A stretch of DNA of 64,000 nt from Rhizobium nepotum 39/7 (GCF_000949865.1 NZ_JWJH01000002.1:124001-188000); one strand, 5' to 3'; positions 17,676-27,213 are shown, counted from the first letter of the stretch. Made by a program: numbers and translations. The notes: generated by a model not told the origin, from the sequence alone.

Positions 17676-17692
17676 GACCGGATTTACCGGTC
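17676..17692 (+). terminator. Small hairpin after pip
   Basis: GACCGG and CCGGTC enclose a 5-nt loop, 12 nt after the pip stop. No T-run follows, so termination is uncertain. Confidence 0.35.
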
Positions 17693-17754
17693 GTTGGCAA
17701 ACATCCCGTATCCTGTGTTGACCTTTGTAAAAGCAGCGCATTCCGGGGCATGGC

Positions 17755-18843
17755 GTGACCGATATCAATAAGACACTCGACCTTATATACGAAGCAGCAT
17801 TCCTGCCGGACAAATGGCAGGAAGTGCTGGATATCATGGCTCACGGCGCGTCTGCCCACGGTACGGCACTATTCAGTACCAGCACGACGACAGCGCGATC
17901 GATCGCCTCGGACTCTCTTGCCGATCTCACCCAGAAAATGGTGGATGAAGGCTGGCTCAACCGGAACTCGCGCGCCGCCAAGCTGCTGACAATCGAGCAT
18001 GAGGGCTTCATTGACGAAGCTGATCATTTCAGCGAGCAAGACTACAATTCGCAGCCTATTTTTACGCAGGTCATGCAGCCTCTCGGTTACGGCTTCGGAA
18101 CCTCCACCTTCATTACATCGCCAAGCGGGGACCGAATGATCTTCGCGGTGGAGAAAAAGGCGGCGACAGGGCCCGTCACCGCCGAGGCCATCGCATATCT
18201 CGATCGCCTTCGTCCGCATCTCGCAAGGGCGGCGACGATGGCCAGCAGACTGGAATTCGAACGGGTCAGGGCCGCCGTAGAGGCTTTGCAGATAGCCGGC
18301 CTTCCTGCCGCCGTTCTTCGCGCCGATGGCGTGGCGATTGCCGTGAACCATCTCCTGGAGCAAATGTCGCCGCGTATCATGACGGCTGCCTTCGGGCGAA
18401 TTCGGTTTCTTCACACGCCTGCCAACGCCTTTCTGACTAGCCTGCTCGAGCAACGACGCATGGCACAAAGCGGCGCAAGCGGTTCTTTTCCGCTGCCGAC
18501 GATGGAAGATCACGCTCCTGCCGTCGTCCACGTGATGCCCGTGGAGGGTGGCGCGCGCGATATCTTCACCAATGCGGCATTGTTTATGATCGTCACCCCC
18601 ATCGACCGCCAACGCGTGCCTTCGGCGGAAGTCATCAAGGGCCTTTTCGATCTCACGCCGGCGGAAGCAAAAGTGGCGCGTGAATTGGCAACAGGCAGCG
18701 ACGTTGCTTCGGTGGCACACCAGCTATCGGTTGGCAGAGAGACTGTGAGGTCGCACGTGAAGGCGATCCTCTCCAAAACAGGAATGTCGCGTCAGGCGGA
18801 CTTCGTAGCTGCGATTGCGAGCATCAGAACCATCGAAAAATGA
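17755..18843 (+). CDS. LuxR-family helix-turn-helix regulator
   Basis: 362-aa protein. The N-terminal about 280 residues have no domain I can name. The C-terminal LuxR/GerE DNA-binding domain (about 295-355) has FDLTPAEAKVARELATG followed by SVGRETVRSHVKAILSKTG. The start is GTG at 17755. It is not adjacent to an obvious target or a LuxI gene. The product may be an orphan regulator sensing a small molecule. Confidence 0.85.
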   Translation: MTDINKTLDLIYEAAFLPDKWQEVLDIMAHGASAHGTALFSTSTTTARSIASDSLADLTQKMVDEGWLNRNSRAAKLLTIEHEGFIDEADHFSEQDYNSQPIFTQVMQPLGYGFGTSTFITSPSGDRMIFAVEKKAATGPVTAEAIAYLDRLRPHLARAATMASRLEFERVRAAVEALQIAGLPAAVLRADGVAIAVNHLLEQMSPRIMTAAFGRIRFLHTPANAFLTSLLEQRRMAQSGASGSFPLPTMEDHAPAVVHVMPVEGGARDIFTNAALFMIVTPIDRQRVPSAEVIKGLFDLTPAEAKVARELATGSDVASVAHQLSVGRETVRSHVKAILSKTGMSRQADFVAAIASIRTIEK

Positions 18844-19081
18844 TCGACCGGCACCAGTTGGAAAATCCTGTTCTCGCAAGATAGCTATAAAGCACCCAGA
18901 TCAGCACCAGAATGATGGCGGCGGGCCAGAGAATGCATAGAACAAAACCAAACAACCCGGCAAACGTCACCGCTTTTCCGCTCCGTTTTTGTTCAAGAAG
19001 TGTTTCAAAAGCAAAAAACAATGCCACGAGCGTATAGCCGACAGCACCGGAGATTTTTGCCGAAATTTCAAAGTCGAACAT
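18824..19081 (-). CDS. Small two-helix membrane protein, hypothetical
   Basis: 85-aa frame starting FDFEISAKISGAVGYTL. It has two hydrophobic segments, about residues 14-30 and 40-66 (FGFVLCILWPAAIILVLIW), with a basic loop between. It overlaps the end of the convergent LuxR gene by 20 nt. A frame beginning upstream at 19126 exists, but the segment before residue 1 is polar. Whether it is translated is uncertain; AGGA lies about 13 nt upstream, which is long. Confidence 0.45.
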   Translation of the reverse strand: MFDFEISAKISGAVGYTLVALFFAFETLLEQKRSGKAVTFAGLFGFVLCILWPAAIILVLIWVLYSYLARTGFSNWCRSIIFRWF

Positions 19082-19456
19082 GGAGTTTTCATCTTCCTGC
19101 CTGGAACTGCGGCAGAAATTGCACAACCATGCAGCTTCTTCGTCCCCAATTCGGGGGACATACGGGAAACAAAATTCAAATTACGATTGCATGCTGGAGG
19201 AGCGACGTACCTGCTTTCAGTGGCAACGACAACAGCGAGGCCAAGAGTAGAGCAGCCTTGCTCGGGGACACGAAGTGTCCGGACGTGGTCATATGAAATT
19301 ATCAACATCCGCCATTTTTTGCGAAAACGGTCTGTTTCAAGAGCAACGCGCCTCTTATCCGTGCAGTTTTTCTCATGAACGCTTCACGGAAATGAATTGG
19401 CCGCCGCCACGCCGATCCGCTATGAAGGGCCATCCCTAATAATTGGCGGTACTCCC
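19082..19456. other. 375-bp intergenic region with two small hairpins
   Basis: I see no convincing gene. Two hairpins are visible: GTCCCC/GGGGAC at 19142-19159, and GGACAC/GTGTCC with a GAA loop at 19266-19280. The 3' part presumably holds the rarD promoter. Confidence 0.5.
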
Positions 19457-20365
19457 ATGGCACTCGATAAAACGCTTCCGGCCCAAGAGGGCGGCGATAG
19501 CGCGCGCGGTTTTGCTTTCGCGCTTTCCGCATATCTGCTGTGGGGGTTCCTTCCCTTCTACATGAAGGCGGTCGCGCATATTTCGCCGATCGAGGTCATC
19601 GTACATCGCGTGATCTGGTCGGTACCGATCGCCGCTGCGGTGTTGATCGCGATCGGGCGGACAGCGGAAATCAGAACGGCGCTGAAAAATCCGAAAATGC
19701 TCGCGATGGCGAGCCTCACGGCCGCTCTTATCAGTATTAATTGGGGCGTCTATATCTGGTCGATCGGCGCGGGCCGCGCGCTCGATGCGGCACTGGGCTA
19801 TTTCATCAATCCGCTGTTCAGCATCTTCCTCGGTGCTGTACTTTTGAAGGAAAAACTCTATCCCGCACAGATCGCCGCCATCGTTCTGGTGGCGCTCGCG
19901 GTCGCGATCCTCACCTGGCATGCGGGCAGCCTGCCGTGGGTTTCCATTGCACTCACCGTGTCCTGGGGCTTCTACGCCTTCTTCCGCAAGACGTTGCCTA
20001 TCGGCGCCACACAGGGCTTTCTGCTTGAAGTCATGCTTCTCTCCGTTCCCGCCGTGCTGGTGATGGCATGGCTGGGCTTCAGTGGACAGGCGCATTTCAT
20101 GGCAGGCAACACGACTGACACCTGGCTTCTGGTCGCAAGTGGCCTCATCACCGCCGTTCCGCTCATTCTTTACGGCAACGGCGCAAAACTTTTGCGGCTG
20201 TCGACCATCGGCATCATGCAATATATCGCGCCGACGATGATCTTCCTGATCGCCATCTTCATTTTCAAGGAGCCCTTCGACATGGTGCGGATGGCGGCGT
20301 TTGCGATGATCTGGGTGGCGCTGGCGATCTATACTGGCTCAAGCCTGCTGCGGCTCAAGCGATAA
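19457..20365 (+). CDS. rarD: EamA-family transporter RarD
   Basis: 302-aa inner-membrane protein with ten predicted helices, of the RarD branch of the drug/metabolite transporter superfamily. FALSAYLLWGFLPFYMK near the N-terminus and NWGVYIWSI are RarD hallmarks; the C-terminal half contains LLRLSTIGIMQYIAPT. RarD was linked to chloramphenicol tolerance in some bacteria, but substrates are unknown. The ATG at 19457 is preferred over the longer frame from 19397. It converges on the transpeptidase gene, only 6 nt apart. Confidence 0.92.
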   Translation: MALDKTLPAQEGGDSARGFAFALSAYLLWGFLPFYMKAVAHISPIEVIVHRVIWSVPIAAAVLIAIGRTAEIRTALKNPKMLAMASLTAALISINWGVYIWSIGAGRALDAALGYFINPLFSIFLGAVLLKEKLYPAQIAAIVLVALAVAILTWHAGSLPWVSIALTVSWGFYAFFRKTLPIGATQGFLLEVMLLSVPAVLVMAWLGFSGQAHFMAGNTTDTWLLVASGLITAVPLILYGNGAKLLRLSTIGIMQYIAPTMIFLIAIFIFKEPFDMVRMAAFAMIWVALAIYTGSSLLRLKR

Positions 20366-20371
20366 CAACCG

Positions 20372-22132
20372 TCAATAATCGACCAGTAATTGCGGTGTCG
20401 CGTCATAACCGAAACGTGGTTTGACGCCGAGAAGGGCGGCCGTCTGGGCGATGATTTCGCGGGTCATGGGTGCTGCGGTCGAGGCCGCCGTGCGCCCTCC
20501 GTTCACGCCGGTCCTCGGGGCGTCGATCATCGTCAGCACGACATATTTCGGCTTGTGCATCGGAAAACCGGCAACGAAGGCGTTGAAATTGATATCCTTG
20601 GCATAACGGCCATTGATGACCTTGTCGGCGGTGCCGGTCTTGCCGCCCACATGAAATCCCTCCACCTGCGCGCCCCGGCCGGACCCCTTGATGCCGTTCC
20701 AGTTGAAGAGATAGCGCATATCCGCACTCGTCTTCCCGTTGATGACGCCGCGGGAAAGCCCCACCGCGTCCTCTCTGGAGCGCGGCAGGAAGGTCGGCGA
20801 AATCAGGTTGCCGCCATTGATGAGCGCTGCAGCCGCCACCGCCGTCTGCAACGGGGTGGTGGCGACGCCGTGGCCGAAGGAGATGGTGACGGAATTGATC
20901 TTCTTCCATGTGCGCGGCTGGGTGGGCGTGGCAACGCCCGGCATTTCCGTGTCCATTCTGGAGAGAAGCCCCAGTTTCGTCAGGAACTGCTGATGGCCTT
21001 CGATCCCGACCTTGTCGGCGACTGCCGCCGTGCCGATATTCGATGAATATTGAAACACTTCCGGGATTGAAAGCGGGCGGTTCCTGCCCCTGAAATCCTT
21101 GATGGTGAAGCCGCCCATGCGGATGGGCCGCGAGGCATCGACCACCGAACCTAGCGTGATCGCACCGGCATCCAGCCCCATGGCGAGCGTGAAGCTCTTG
21201 AAGGTGGAGCCCATCTCGAAGGTGGCGTTGCTCATGCGGTTGAACCAGCCTTTTTCATACTCCCTGTCGATGCTGCCATCGGCAAGGGTGCGGGAAGGTT
21301 CGTTCGGATCGTAATCGGGCACCGATGCCATGGCCAGCACCTCGCCCGTCTCCACATCCAGTATCACCGAACCGGCCGCTTCCGCCTGATAGGCGCTTTT
21401 CGCCTTCAAGACGACCTCGCGGACGATGTTCTGCACCCGCAGATCGATCGACAGTCTCACCGGCTCCAGCGGGGCGCCGCTGGCGAGGCCCACGGCGCGC
21501 AGATCGGCCAGCCCCTGCTGGTCGAGATAACGCTCCATGCCGGCAAGGCCCTGATTGTCGACATTGACGTGGCCGATGATATGCGAGGCGGTGGGGCCAC
21601 CCGGATAAAAGCGCCGTTTTTCCGGCCGGAAACCGACGCCGGGTATGCCGAGGTCGAGGATATCCGCCTGCTGGCGCGGCGTCAGCTGACGCCGCAACCA
21701 TTGAAAACCGGTATCCGAACGCAATCTGCGGTGCGTTTCGCGCCAGTCGAGATTGGGGATGACGGTTGCGAGCTTCTCAACAACTTCATCCGCGTCCACG
21801 ATCCTGCGCGGATCCGCATAAAGCGACACCATGTTGAGATCGGTCGCGAGCAGCGTGCCGTTGCGGTCGACAATATCGGGTCTGGAAGCGACTGCGATGG
21901 AGCCGGTGTTGACCCATGCGGTCGCGATGGGTTCGGCAAGGCCGTATTGGACGAGACGTGCCGCGACGACGCCAAAGATGACGGCGAAGCCCGCAATCAG
22001 GAGCCCGAGCCTCTTTTTCGCCTCGACCCGACGGCGGGCGGCGGAACCGAGGACTGCGCCCCTGCCCTCAAACGGGCTTCTCTGAATAATAAAATGCGCC
22101 CGGCTTTTCAGCCGCACCACAAAAGCAATCAT
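20372..22132 (-). CDS. Class B penicillin-binding protein (FtsI/PBP3-like transpeptidase)
   Basis: 586-aa D,D-transpeptidase for septal peptidoglycan cross-linking. It has a cytoplasmic N-terminus, one membrane helix (about 41-61), a PBP dimerisation domain (about 82-200) and a transpeptidase domain. Active-site motifs are STFK (S309-K312), SSN (S363-N365) and KTG (498-500). It is not in a dcw (mur/ftsZ) cluster, so it is probably a second FtsI-like paralogue; A. tumefaciens is reported to have PBP3a and PBP3b, and this would fit the latter (from memory). A CtrA-like box lies upstream. Confidence 0.92.
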   Translation of the reverse strand: MIAFVVRLKSRAHFIIQRSPFEGRGAVLGSAARRRVEAKKRLGLLIAGFAVIFGVVAARLVQYGLAEPIATAWVNTGSIAVASRPDIVDRNGTLLATDLNMVSLYADPRRIVDADEVVEKLATVIPNLDWRETHRRLRSDTGFQWLRRQLTPRQQADILDLGIPGVGFRPEKRRFYPGGPTASHIIGHVNVDNQGLAGMERYLDQQGLADLRAVGLASGAPLEPVRLSIDLRVQNIVREVVLKAKSAYQAEAAGSVILDVETGEVLAMASVPDYDPNEPSRTLADGSIDREYEKGWFNRMSNATFEMGSTFKSFTLAMGLDAGAITLGSVVDASRPIRMGGFTIKDFRGRNRPLSIPEVFQYSSNIGTAAVADKVGIEGHQQFLTKLGLLSRMDTEMPGVATPTQPRTWKKINSVTISFGHGVATTPLQTAVAAAALINGGNLISPTFLPRSREDAVGLSRGVINGKTSADMRYLFNWNGIKGSGRGAQVEGFHVGGKTGTADKVINGRYAKDINFNAFVAGFPMHKPKYVVLTMIDAPRTGVNGGRTAASTAAPMTREIIAQTAALLGVKPRFGYDATPQLLVDY

Positions 22133-22265
22133 TCCGGAATGAACCCCGATCTCATGGCAGCGAAATCAAATTCCGCAATCAGCCAACACCTTGTTGACGC
22201 TGGCACAGGATCGGGCGTGGAGCCATGAAAAGCGCGGGCGAGGCGACGCCGCAGTCAAATCTCTA

Positions 22266-22280
22266 TTAATATACACTTAA
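22266..22280 (-). promoter_or_regulatory. Candidate CtrA-binding box (TTAA-N7-TTAA)
   Basis: TTAA-TATACAC-TTAA exactly matches the CtrA consensus known from Caulobacter. It lies 133 bp upstream of the transpeptidase start, in the 193-bp gap before the LOG gene. Chance hits are uncommon in GC-rich DNA but possible in AT-rich promoter gaps. Confidence 0.5.
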
Positions 22281-22285
22281 AATTG

Positions 22286-22310
22286 TAACGAACCGCATGG
22301 CGGCTCGTTA
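22286..22310 (-). terminator. Hairpin downstream of the LOG gene
   Basis: TAACGA-A-CCGC and GCGG-C-TCGTTA pair with one mismatch and a 3-nt loop, 16-40 nt after the LOG stop. On the minus strand it is followed by TTACAATTTTAA, weakly T-rich. Possibly a terminator for the LOG gene. Confidence 0.5.
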
Positions 22311-22325
22311 ACATTTATCCGAGGC

Positions 22326-22949
22326 CTAGAGACGGGAGATCACCGAAGGATCGCCTTCCGGGTTCTGTTGCGCAAGCGCCCGGTCGATGATGGTGGGCAC
22401 GATGTCCTTGACCTCGTCGATGACCAGCGGGTTGAGAAGATGGGCGCGATGGATAAAACCCTGATCGCGCATATGCTGCACGAGTTCCAGCATCGGGTTC
22501 CAGAAGCCGTTGATATTGGCAAAAACAATCGGCTTGGCGTGACGGCCGAGCTGGGCCCAGGTCATGATCTCGACGATCTCTTCCAGCGTACCGACGCCGC
22601 CCGGCAGCGTCACGAAGGCATCTGAGCGCTCAAACATCATATGTTTGCGCTCGTGCATGTCCTTGGTGACGACAAGCTCGTTCAATTGTCCGAGAGAATG
22701 GCGCGTCGCCTCCATATCGACCAGAAATTCCGGTATGATGCCGGTTACTTCGCCGCCGTTGGACAGAACGCCGCTGGCAACCGCGCCCATGATGCCCTTG
22801 GTGCCGCCGCCGTAAACGAGGCGAATGCCGTTTTCGGCAATGGATTTCCCAAGCGCGCGGCCTGCTTCCATGTGGGCGGGATCACGTCCGGGCTGGGAGC
22901 CGCAATAAACGCAGATGGATCGAATCGCTGTATTTTTGTCCGTCATCAA
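22326..22949 (-). CDS. LOG-family protein (TIGR00730 Rossmann fold)
   Basis: 207-aa protein with the LOG/lysine decarboxylase-like motif PGGVGTLEEIVE and a nucleotide-binding opening SICVYCGSQPG. Family members are cytokinin-activating phosphoribohydrolases (LOG) or nucleotide 5'-monophosphate nucleosidases. In a plant-associated bacterium a cytokinin role is conceivable but not shown. The start is 22949 or the next ATG at 22946. Standalone gene. Confidence 0.9.
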   Translation of the reverse strand: MMTDKNTAIRSICVYCGSQPGRDPAHMEAGRALGKSIAENGIRLVYGGGTKGIMGAVASGVLSNGGEVTGIIPEFLVDMEATRHSLGQLNELVVTKDMHERKHMMFERSDAFVTLPGGVGTLEEIVEIMTWAQLGRHAKPIVFANINGFWNPMLELVQHMRDQGFIHRAHLLNPLVIDEVKDIVPTIIDRALAQQNPEGDPSVISRL

Positions 22950-23102
22950 GTGAAGGAACTATGCTGGATGCGGCACGTCAAGAAAATTTGGGAAATCCCT
23001 TGCAAATATGGCCTTTTACGGCCACGCCGCTTGTCTGGGGCAAGGTAAGACGCTAGCAATCTCAACTCGTGTAAAAAGCTTACAATACCCGGAGATTCCA
23101 GG

Positions 23103-25106
23103 ATGAAAAACAATAAAGCCGGTTTGCTGGCGCTGATCGTGCTGGGCGTTGCGTCCCTGCTCATGATCTTTTTCGTCCTGCCGAGGATCTCCAATGACGG
23201 CAAACCGATCGGCGACGCCATCAACGAGGCGGGCAACGCGGTGAAGAACAGCGTTGAAATGGGCGGCGACAAGGCGGGCGACATTCTGTCCGACGCCGCG
23301 GAGGAAACCGCCAATATCGCCGACAAGGTGGGACGCTTGGCAGCCTCCGCCACCCAGTCGATCAAGGATCTGACCACGCTTTTCGCCGATAGCAAGGTTC
23401 CCTCCGACGCCGATTTCGCGACGGCACGCAAAAATGTCGAGGCATCGCTCAAGGAACTCACCAATATCGAAATTCCCGAGACGCTGGACGAAACGACATC
23501 GCGGCTCATCACCACAGCGCGCACAGCGGCCGAACGCACCACCGTCTTCCTGCGCGGACTGCCCGAAAATGCGGCCGCTGCCGCCGCACAGGTTCGCCGT
23601 CTCGCGGGCGTCTTCACCGGCACTGACGATGGTGCGCCCGTACCGGCAAAGCCCGCCGCAGCACCGACCGATGCTGCGCAGACCTCTTCCGGTGCGCCAA
23701 CCTTCGACGTGCTGCGCGTCGAACCGGATGGCTCGGCCGTGATTGCAGGCAAGGCACAGCCCGGCTCCAAGCTGGAAATTCTCAGCAACGGCAAGGTGGT
23801 CGCCCAGACGACAATCGACGGTTCGGGCGATTTCGCTGCCGTTTTCGACAATCCCCTGCCGCCCGGCGACCATGAGCTGGTGCTGCGCTCGACCGACACC
23901 AGCGGCAAGGCGACGCAATCCGAAGAAGTGGCGACCGTGTCCGTGCCTGATGGCAAGGCGGGCGAACTTCTGGCCATGGTTTCCAAGCCCGGCAAAGCGA
24001 GCCGCGTGCTCGCCATGCCGGAGGCTGCACCCTCCGCGCTCCAACCCCCGCAACAGCCTGCAACGACAACGGCCAACAACACGACCGCGCCCGCCGCCGG
24101 CACGACGGCTCCGTCCGCAGCCGGTGTGGCCCCCGCTGCCCCGTTGACCGCAACCGTTCAGGTCACCGCCGTCGAATTCGAAGGATCGAAGATTTTCGTC
24201 GCGGGTTCCGCACCCGCCGCTTCGACGGTGCGGGCGCTGGTCGACGACAAGGAAATCGGCAAAAGCACCACGGAAGCCTCCGGCCATTTCGTCATTGAGG
24301 GCAATGTCGAACTTTCCGTCGGCAGCCATATCATCACTGTCGAGGAACTGAGTGCCGACGGCACGGTGAAGCTGCGCGTGCGCGTTCCTTTCGAGCGTCC
24401 GCAGACCGATCAGGCAACCGTCGCCATGCAGGCCCCGGCCACCGCCTCGCCTTCTGCCGCAACGACCGCCGCGCCCGCTGAGAACCAGAGCACGGCAAGC
24501 GACCGCGCCGCTTTCGAAAAACTGCGCACGGATGTCGCCAAGGCCTTCGGTATTCTTTCCAATCTCTACAAGGATCAGGCGACACCTGCGCTCGATCAGG
24601 CCATTGCCGGCCGCTCCGCCGTGGTGATCGGCCTCAAGTCGCTCTCCGAGTTCCGCACCGCCGCAGGTACCGAGCCGTCCTTCACCGCCTTTGCAGGCGA
24701 CATCACCGCCAAGGCGCGTCAGCTGCTGACATCGGTAGAGGCATGGCCGAACGACGTGGCGGGGATTGGCAAGGGCATCGCGACGCTCGCAAGCCGTCTT
24801 GCCGAACTCCATATCATCGCACCGCCCGCACCTGCACCGCAGGCGCCCGCCGGTCCGCAGACATTCGAGCAGCCGCCGCTTGCCGAGAGCCAGAACAGCG
24901 TCATCATCCGCCGCGGCGATACGCTGTGGCAGATTTCCCGGCGCGTTTACGGACAGGGCGTGCGTTACACGACGATCTACCTCGCCAACGAGGATCAGAT
25001 CAAAAACCCTGATCTGATCGAGCCCGGCCAGATTTTCGGCGTGCCGGAAAAGGCCCTGCCGAATTCGGAAGAACTTCACCGCAAGCGTCTGAAGAGCGGT
25101 TCCTGA
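23103..25106 (+). CDS. LysM peptidoglycan-binding envelope protein
   Basis: 667-aa protein with one N-terminal membrane anchor (LLALIVLGVASLLMIFFVL, about 8-26). An Ala/Thr/Pro-rich periplasmic region contains at least two Ig-like/bacterial adhesion repeats (starting PTFDVLRVEPDGSAVIAG and VTAVEFEGSKIFVAGS). A C-terminal LysM domain (about 595-660) contains RRGDTLWQISRRVYG. Ala/Pro/Thr-rich linkers separate the domains. LysM should hold it against the cell wall. The same overall design (membrane anchor, Pro-rich linker, LysM) occurs in Rhizobiales proteins of unknown function. Confidence 0.88.
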   Translation: MKNNKAGLLALIVLGVASLLMIFFVLPRISNDGKPIGDAINEAGNAVKNSVEMGGDKAGDILSDAAEETANIADKVGRLAASATQSIKDLTTLFADSKVPSDADFATARKNVEASLKELTNIEIPETLDETTSRLITTARTAAERTTVFLRGLPENAAAAAAQVRRLAGVFTGTDDGAPVPAKPAAAPTDAAQTSSGAPTFDVLRVEPDGSAVIAGKAQPGSKLEILSNGKVVAQTTIDGSGDFAAVFDNPLPPGDHELVLRSTDTSGKATQSEEVATVSVPDGKAGELLAMVSKPGKASRVLAMPEAAPSALQPPQQPATTTANNTTAPAAGTTAPSAAGVAPAAPLTATVQVTAVEFEGSKIFVAGSAPAASTVRALVDDKEIGKSTTEASGHFVIEGNVELSVGSHIITVEELSADGTVKLRVRVPFERPQTDQATVAMQAPATASPSAATTAAPAENQSTASDRAAFEKLRTDVAKAFGILSNLYKDQATPALDQAIAGRSAVVIGLKSLSEFRTAAGTEPSFTAFAGDITAKARQLLTSVEAWPNDVAGIGKGIATLASRLAELHIIAPPAPAPQAPAGPQTFEQPPLAESQNSVIIRRGDTLWQISRRVYGQGVRYTTIYLANEDQIKNPDLIEPGQIFGVPEKALPNSEELHRKRLKSGS

Positions 25107-25157
25107 TCGCGTGAAGACGTTGCGGTGAACCCGCGACAATCCTATCTGTGACAAGCA

Positions 25158-25180
25158 CGGCGGCTTTATCAAAGCCGCCG
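25158..25180 (+). terminator. Hairpin after the LysM gene
   Basis: CGGCGGCTTT and AAAGCCGCCG form a perfect 10-bp stem with a 3-nt loop, 52 nt after the LysM stop. No U-tract follows. Also 35 nt upstream of the next gene. Confidence 0.55.
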
Positions 25181-25214
25181 CCCTGCTGTCGGCTTCCGGC
25201 AGTGACCGGAGCGA

Positions 25215-27104
25215 ATGATGGCCACGAAGAAAAAAACCATTTCGGCGGATTCCAGCAATCCCACACAGACCCTGATCAATCTCTGGCCCTATATGTGGCC
25301 GGAAGGCCGGCTTGACCTGAAGATGCGGGTGATCTGGGCGACAGTGTTCCTTGTTGTCGCCAAGCTGGTGCTGATCCTCGTTCCCTATTTCTTCAAATGG
25401 GCGACGGATGCGCTGAATGGCAAAATGGACATGGCCGGGCTGGTTCCGGCCTTCCTGCTCGGCGCAGTCGCGCTTGTCATCGCCTATAATCTGACGCGGC
25501 TGATACAGGTCGGGCTCAACCAGCTGCGCGATTCGCTTTTCGCCAGCGTCGGCCAGCATGCCGTGCGCCAGCTCGCCTACCGGACCTTCGTGCACATGCA
25601 CCGGCTTTCCCTGCGCTTCCATCTGGAGCGCAAGACCGGCGGGCTTTCGCGGGTTATCGAACGCGGCACCAAGGGCATCGAAACCATCGTCCGCTTCACC
25701 ATCCTCAACACTGCGCCGACCTTCATCGAATTCCTGCTGACGGCGATTATCTTCTGGGCGTCCTACGGCTTTTCCTATGTGCTGGTCACTGTTGTCACCG
25801 TCTGGGCCTATATCTGGTTCACCGTCCGGGCCAGCAACTGGCGTATCGGCATTCGCCGCGCCATGAACGACAGCGACACCGACGCCAATACCAAGGCGAT
25901 CGACTCGCTGCTGAATTTCGAGACCGTCAAATATTTCGGCAACGAGGAGATGGAGGCGCAGCGCTTCGACGTCGCCATGGAGCGTTACGAAAAATCGGCG
26001 ATCTCGATCTGGACGTCGCTCGGCTGGCTGAACTTCGGTCAGGGCGTGATCTTCGGCATCGGTTCCACTGTCATGATGGTGATGTCGGCGCTGGCCGTGC
26101 AGCGCGGCGAACAGACCATCGGCGACTTCGTGTTCGTCAATGCGCTTTTGCTGCAACTTTCGGTGCCGCTGAACTTCATCGGTTTCGTCTACCGCGAAAT
26201 CCGCCAGGGACTGACCGATATCGAACAGATGTTCGAGCTTCTCGAGGTCGAAGCCGAGGTCACCGACAAAGCGGACGCGAAACCTCTTGCAGCCGGGCCG
26301 GGCGCCATCTCCTTCCGCGACGTGCATTTCGCCTACGATCCCGAACGGCCGATTTTGAAGGGCGTTTCCTTCGACGTGCCGGCGGGCAAGACGGTGGCGA
26401 TCGTCGGGCCTTCGGGTGCGGGGAAATCCACCATCTCGCGGCTGCTCTATCGTTTCTACGATATTCAGGAAGGTTCCGTCACCATAGACGGACAGGACAT
26501 ACGCGACGTAACGCAAAAGAGCCTGCGCTCGGTGATCGGCATGGTCCCGCAGGATACGGTGCTGTTCAACGACACGCTCGCCTACAACATCCGTTACGGC
26601 CGCCCTTCGGCGACGACCGAGGAGGTCACGGCGGCGGCGGATGCTGCGCAGATCAGCGCCTTCATCGGCAAACTGCCGGAGGGCTACGCGACCATGGTCG
26701 GCGAACGGGGTCTGAAACTTTCCGGCGGCGAAAAGCAGCGCGTGGCAATCGCCAGAACCATTCTGAAGGCGCCGCCGATCCTCATTCTCGACGAAGCGAC
26801 CTCGGCACTCGACACCCATACCGAACAGGAAATCCAGAGCGCGCTCGATATCGTTTCGAAAAACCGCACGACGCTGGTCATCGCCCACCGCCTTTCCACC
26901 GTGATCAGCGCCGATGAAATCATCGTGTTGAAGGAAGGTCTGATCGCCGAGCGCGGAACGCACGGCTCGCTGATGGCGCAAAACGGTCTCTATGCCTCGA
27001 TGTGGAGCCGCCAGCGCGAGGCAATCAGGGCAGAGGAAATGTTGCGCCATGTTCGTGAAACCGACGATCTCGGTGTGGTGGACCGCGGCGAACCCGCGCA
27101 TTGA
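25215..27104 (+). CDS. Atm1-type ABC exporter (fused membrane and ATPase domains)
   Basis: 629-aa half-transporter that forms a homodimer and exports glutathione-linked or heavy-metal compounds. The membrane domain spans about 35-340. NFETVKYFGNE (233-243) is the Atm1/HMT1 signature; the N-terminus is MATKKKTIS. The ATPase has Walker A GPSGAGKST (398-406), signature LSGGEKQR and Walker B LILDEATS. Alphaproteobacterial Atm1 homologues are implicated in metal tolerance. Starts at 25215, with another ATG at 25218. Confidence 0.93.
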   Translation: MMATKKKTISADSSNPTQTLINLWPYMWPEGRLDLKMRVIWATVFLVVAKLVLILVPYFFKWATDALNGKMDMAGLVPAFLLGAVALVIAYNLTRLIQVGLNQLRDSLFASVGQHAVRQLAYRTFVHMHRLSLRFHLERKTGGLSRVIERGTKGIETIVRFTILNTAPTFIEFLLTAIIFWASYGFSYVLVTVVTVWAYIWFTVRASNWRIGIRRAMNDSDTDANTKAIDSLLNFETVKYFGNEEMEAQRFDVAMERYEKSAISIWTSLGWLNFGQGVIFGIGSTVMMVMSALAVQRGEQTIGDFVFVNALLLQLSVPLNFIGFVYREIRQGLTDIEQMFELLEVEAEVTDKADAKPLAAGPGAISFRDVHFAYDPERPILKGVSFDVPAGKTVAIVGPSGAGKSTISRLLYRFYDIQEGSVTIDGQDIRDVTQKSLRSVIGMVPQDTVLFNDTLAYNIRYGRPSATTEEVTAAADAAQISAFIGKLPEGYATMVGERGLKLSGGEKQRVAIARTILKAPPILILDEATSALDTHTEQEIQSALDIVSKNRTTLVIAHRLSTVISADEIIVLKEGLIAERGTHGSLMAQNGLYASMWSRQREAIRAEEMLRHVRETDDLGVVDRGEPAH

Positions 27105-27213
27105 CGGGCATAAACCTTAGGGAACAGGGGCTGCACACCAACCGGACCATTGCCGGGCGGGAAGTTTGGCTGTAACCAGCTAGGCGAACTTTGTCGCATG
27201 CCCGTATGGATCA

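Noticed and set aside
23016-27101. Very long open frame on the minus strand opposite the LysM and Atm1 genes
   Set aside because: It mirrors two well-supported genes, is His/Arg/Gly-rich with no recognisable domain, and has no ribosome-binding site; explained by GC-biased codons.
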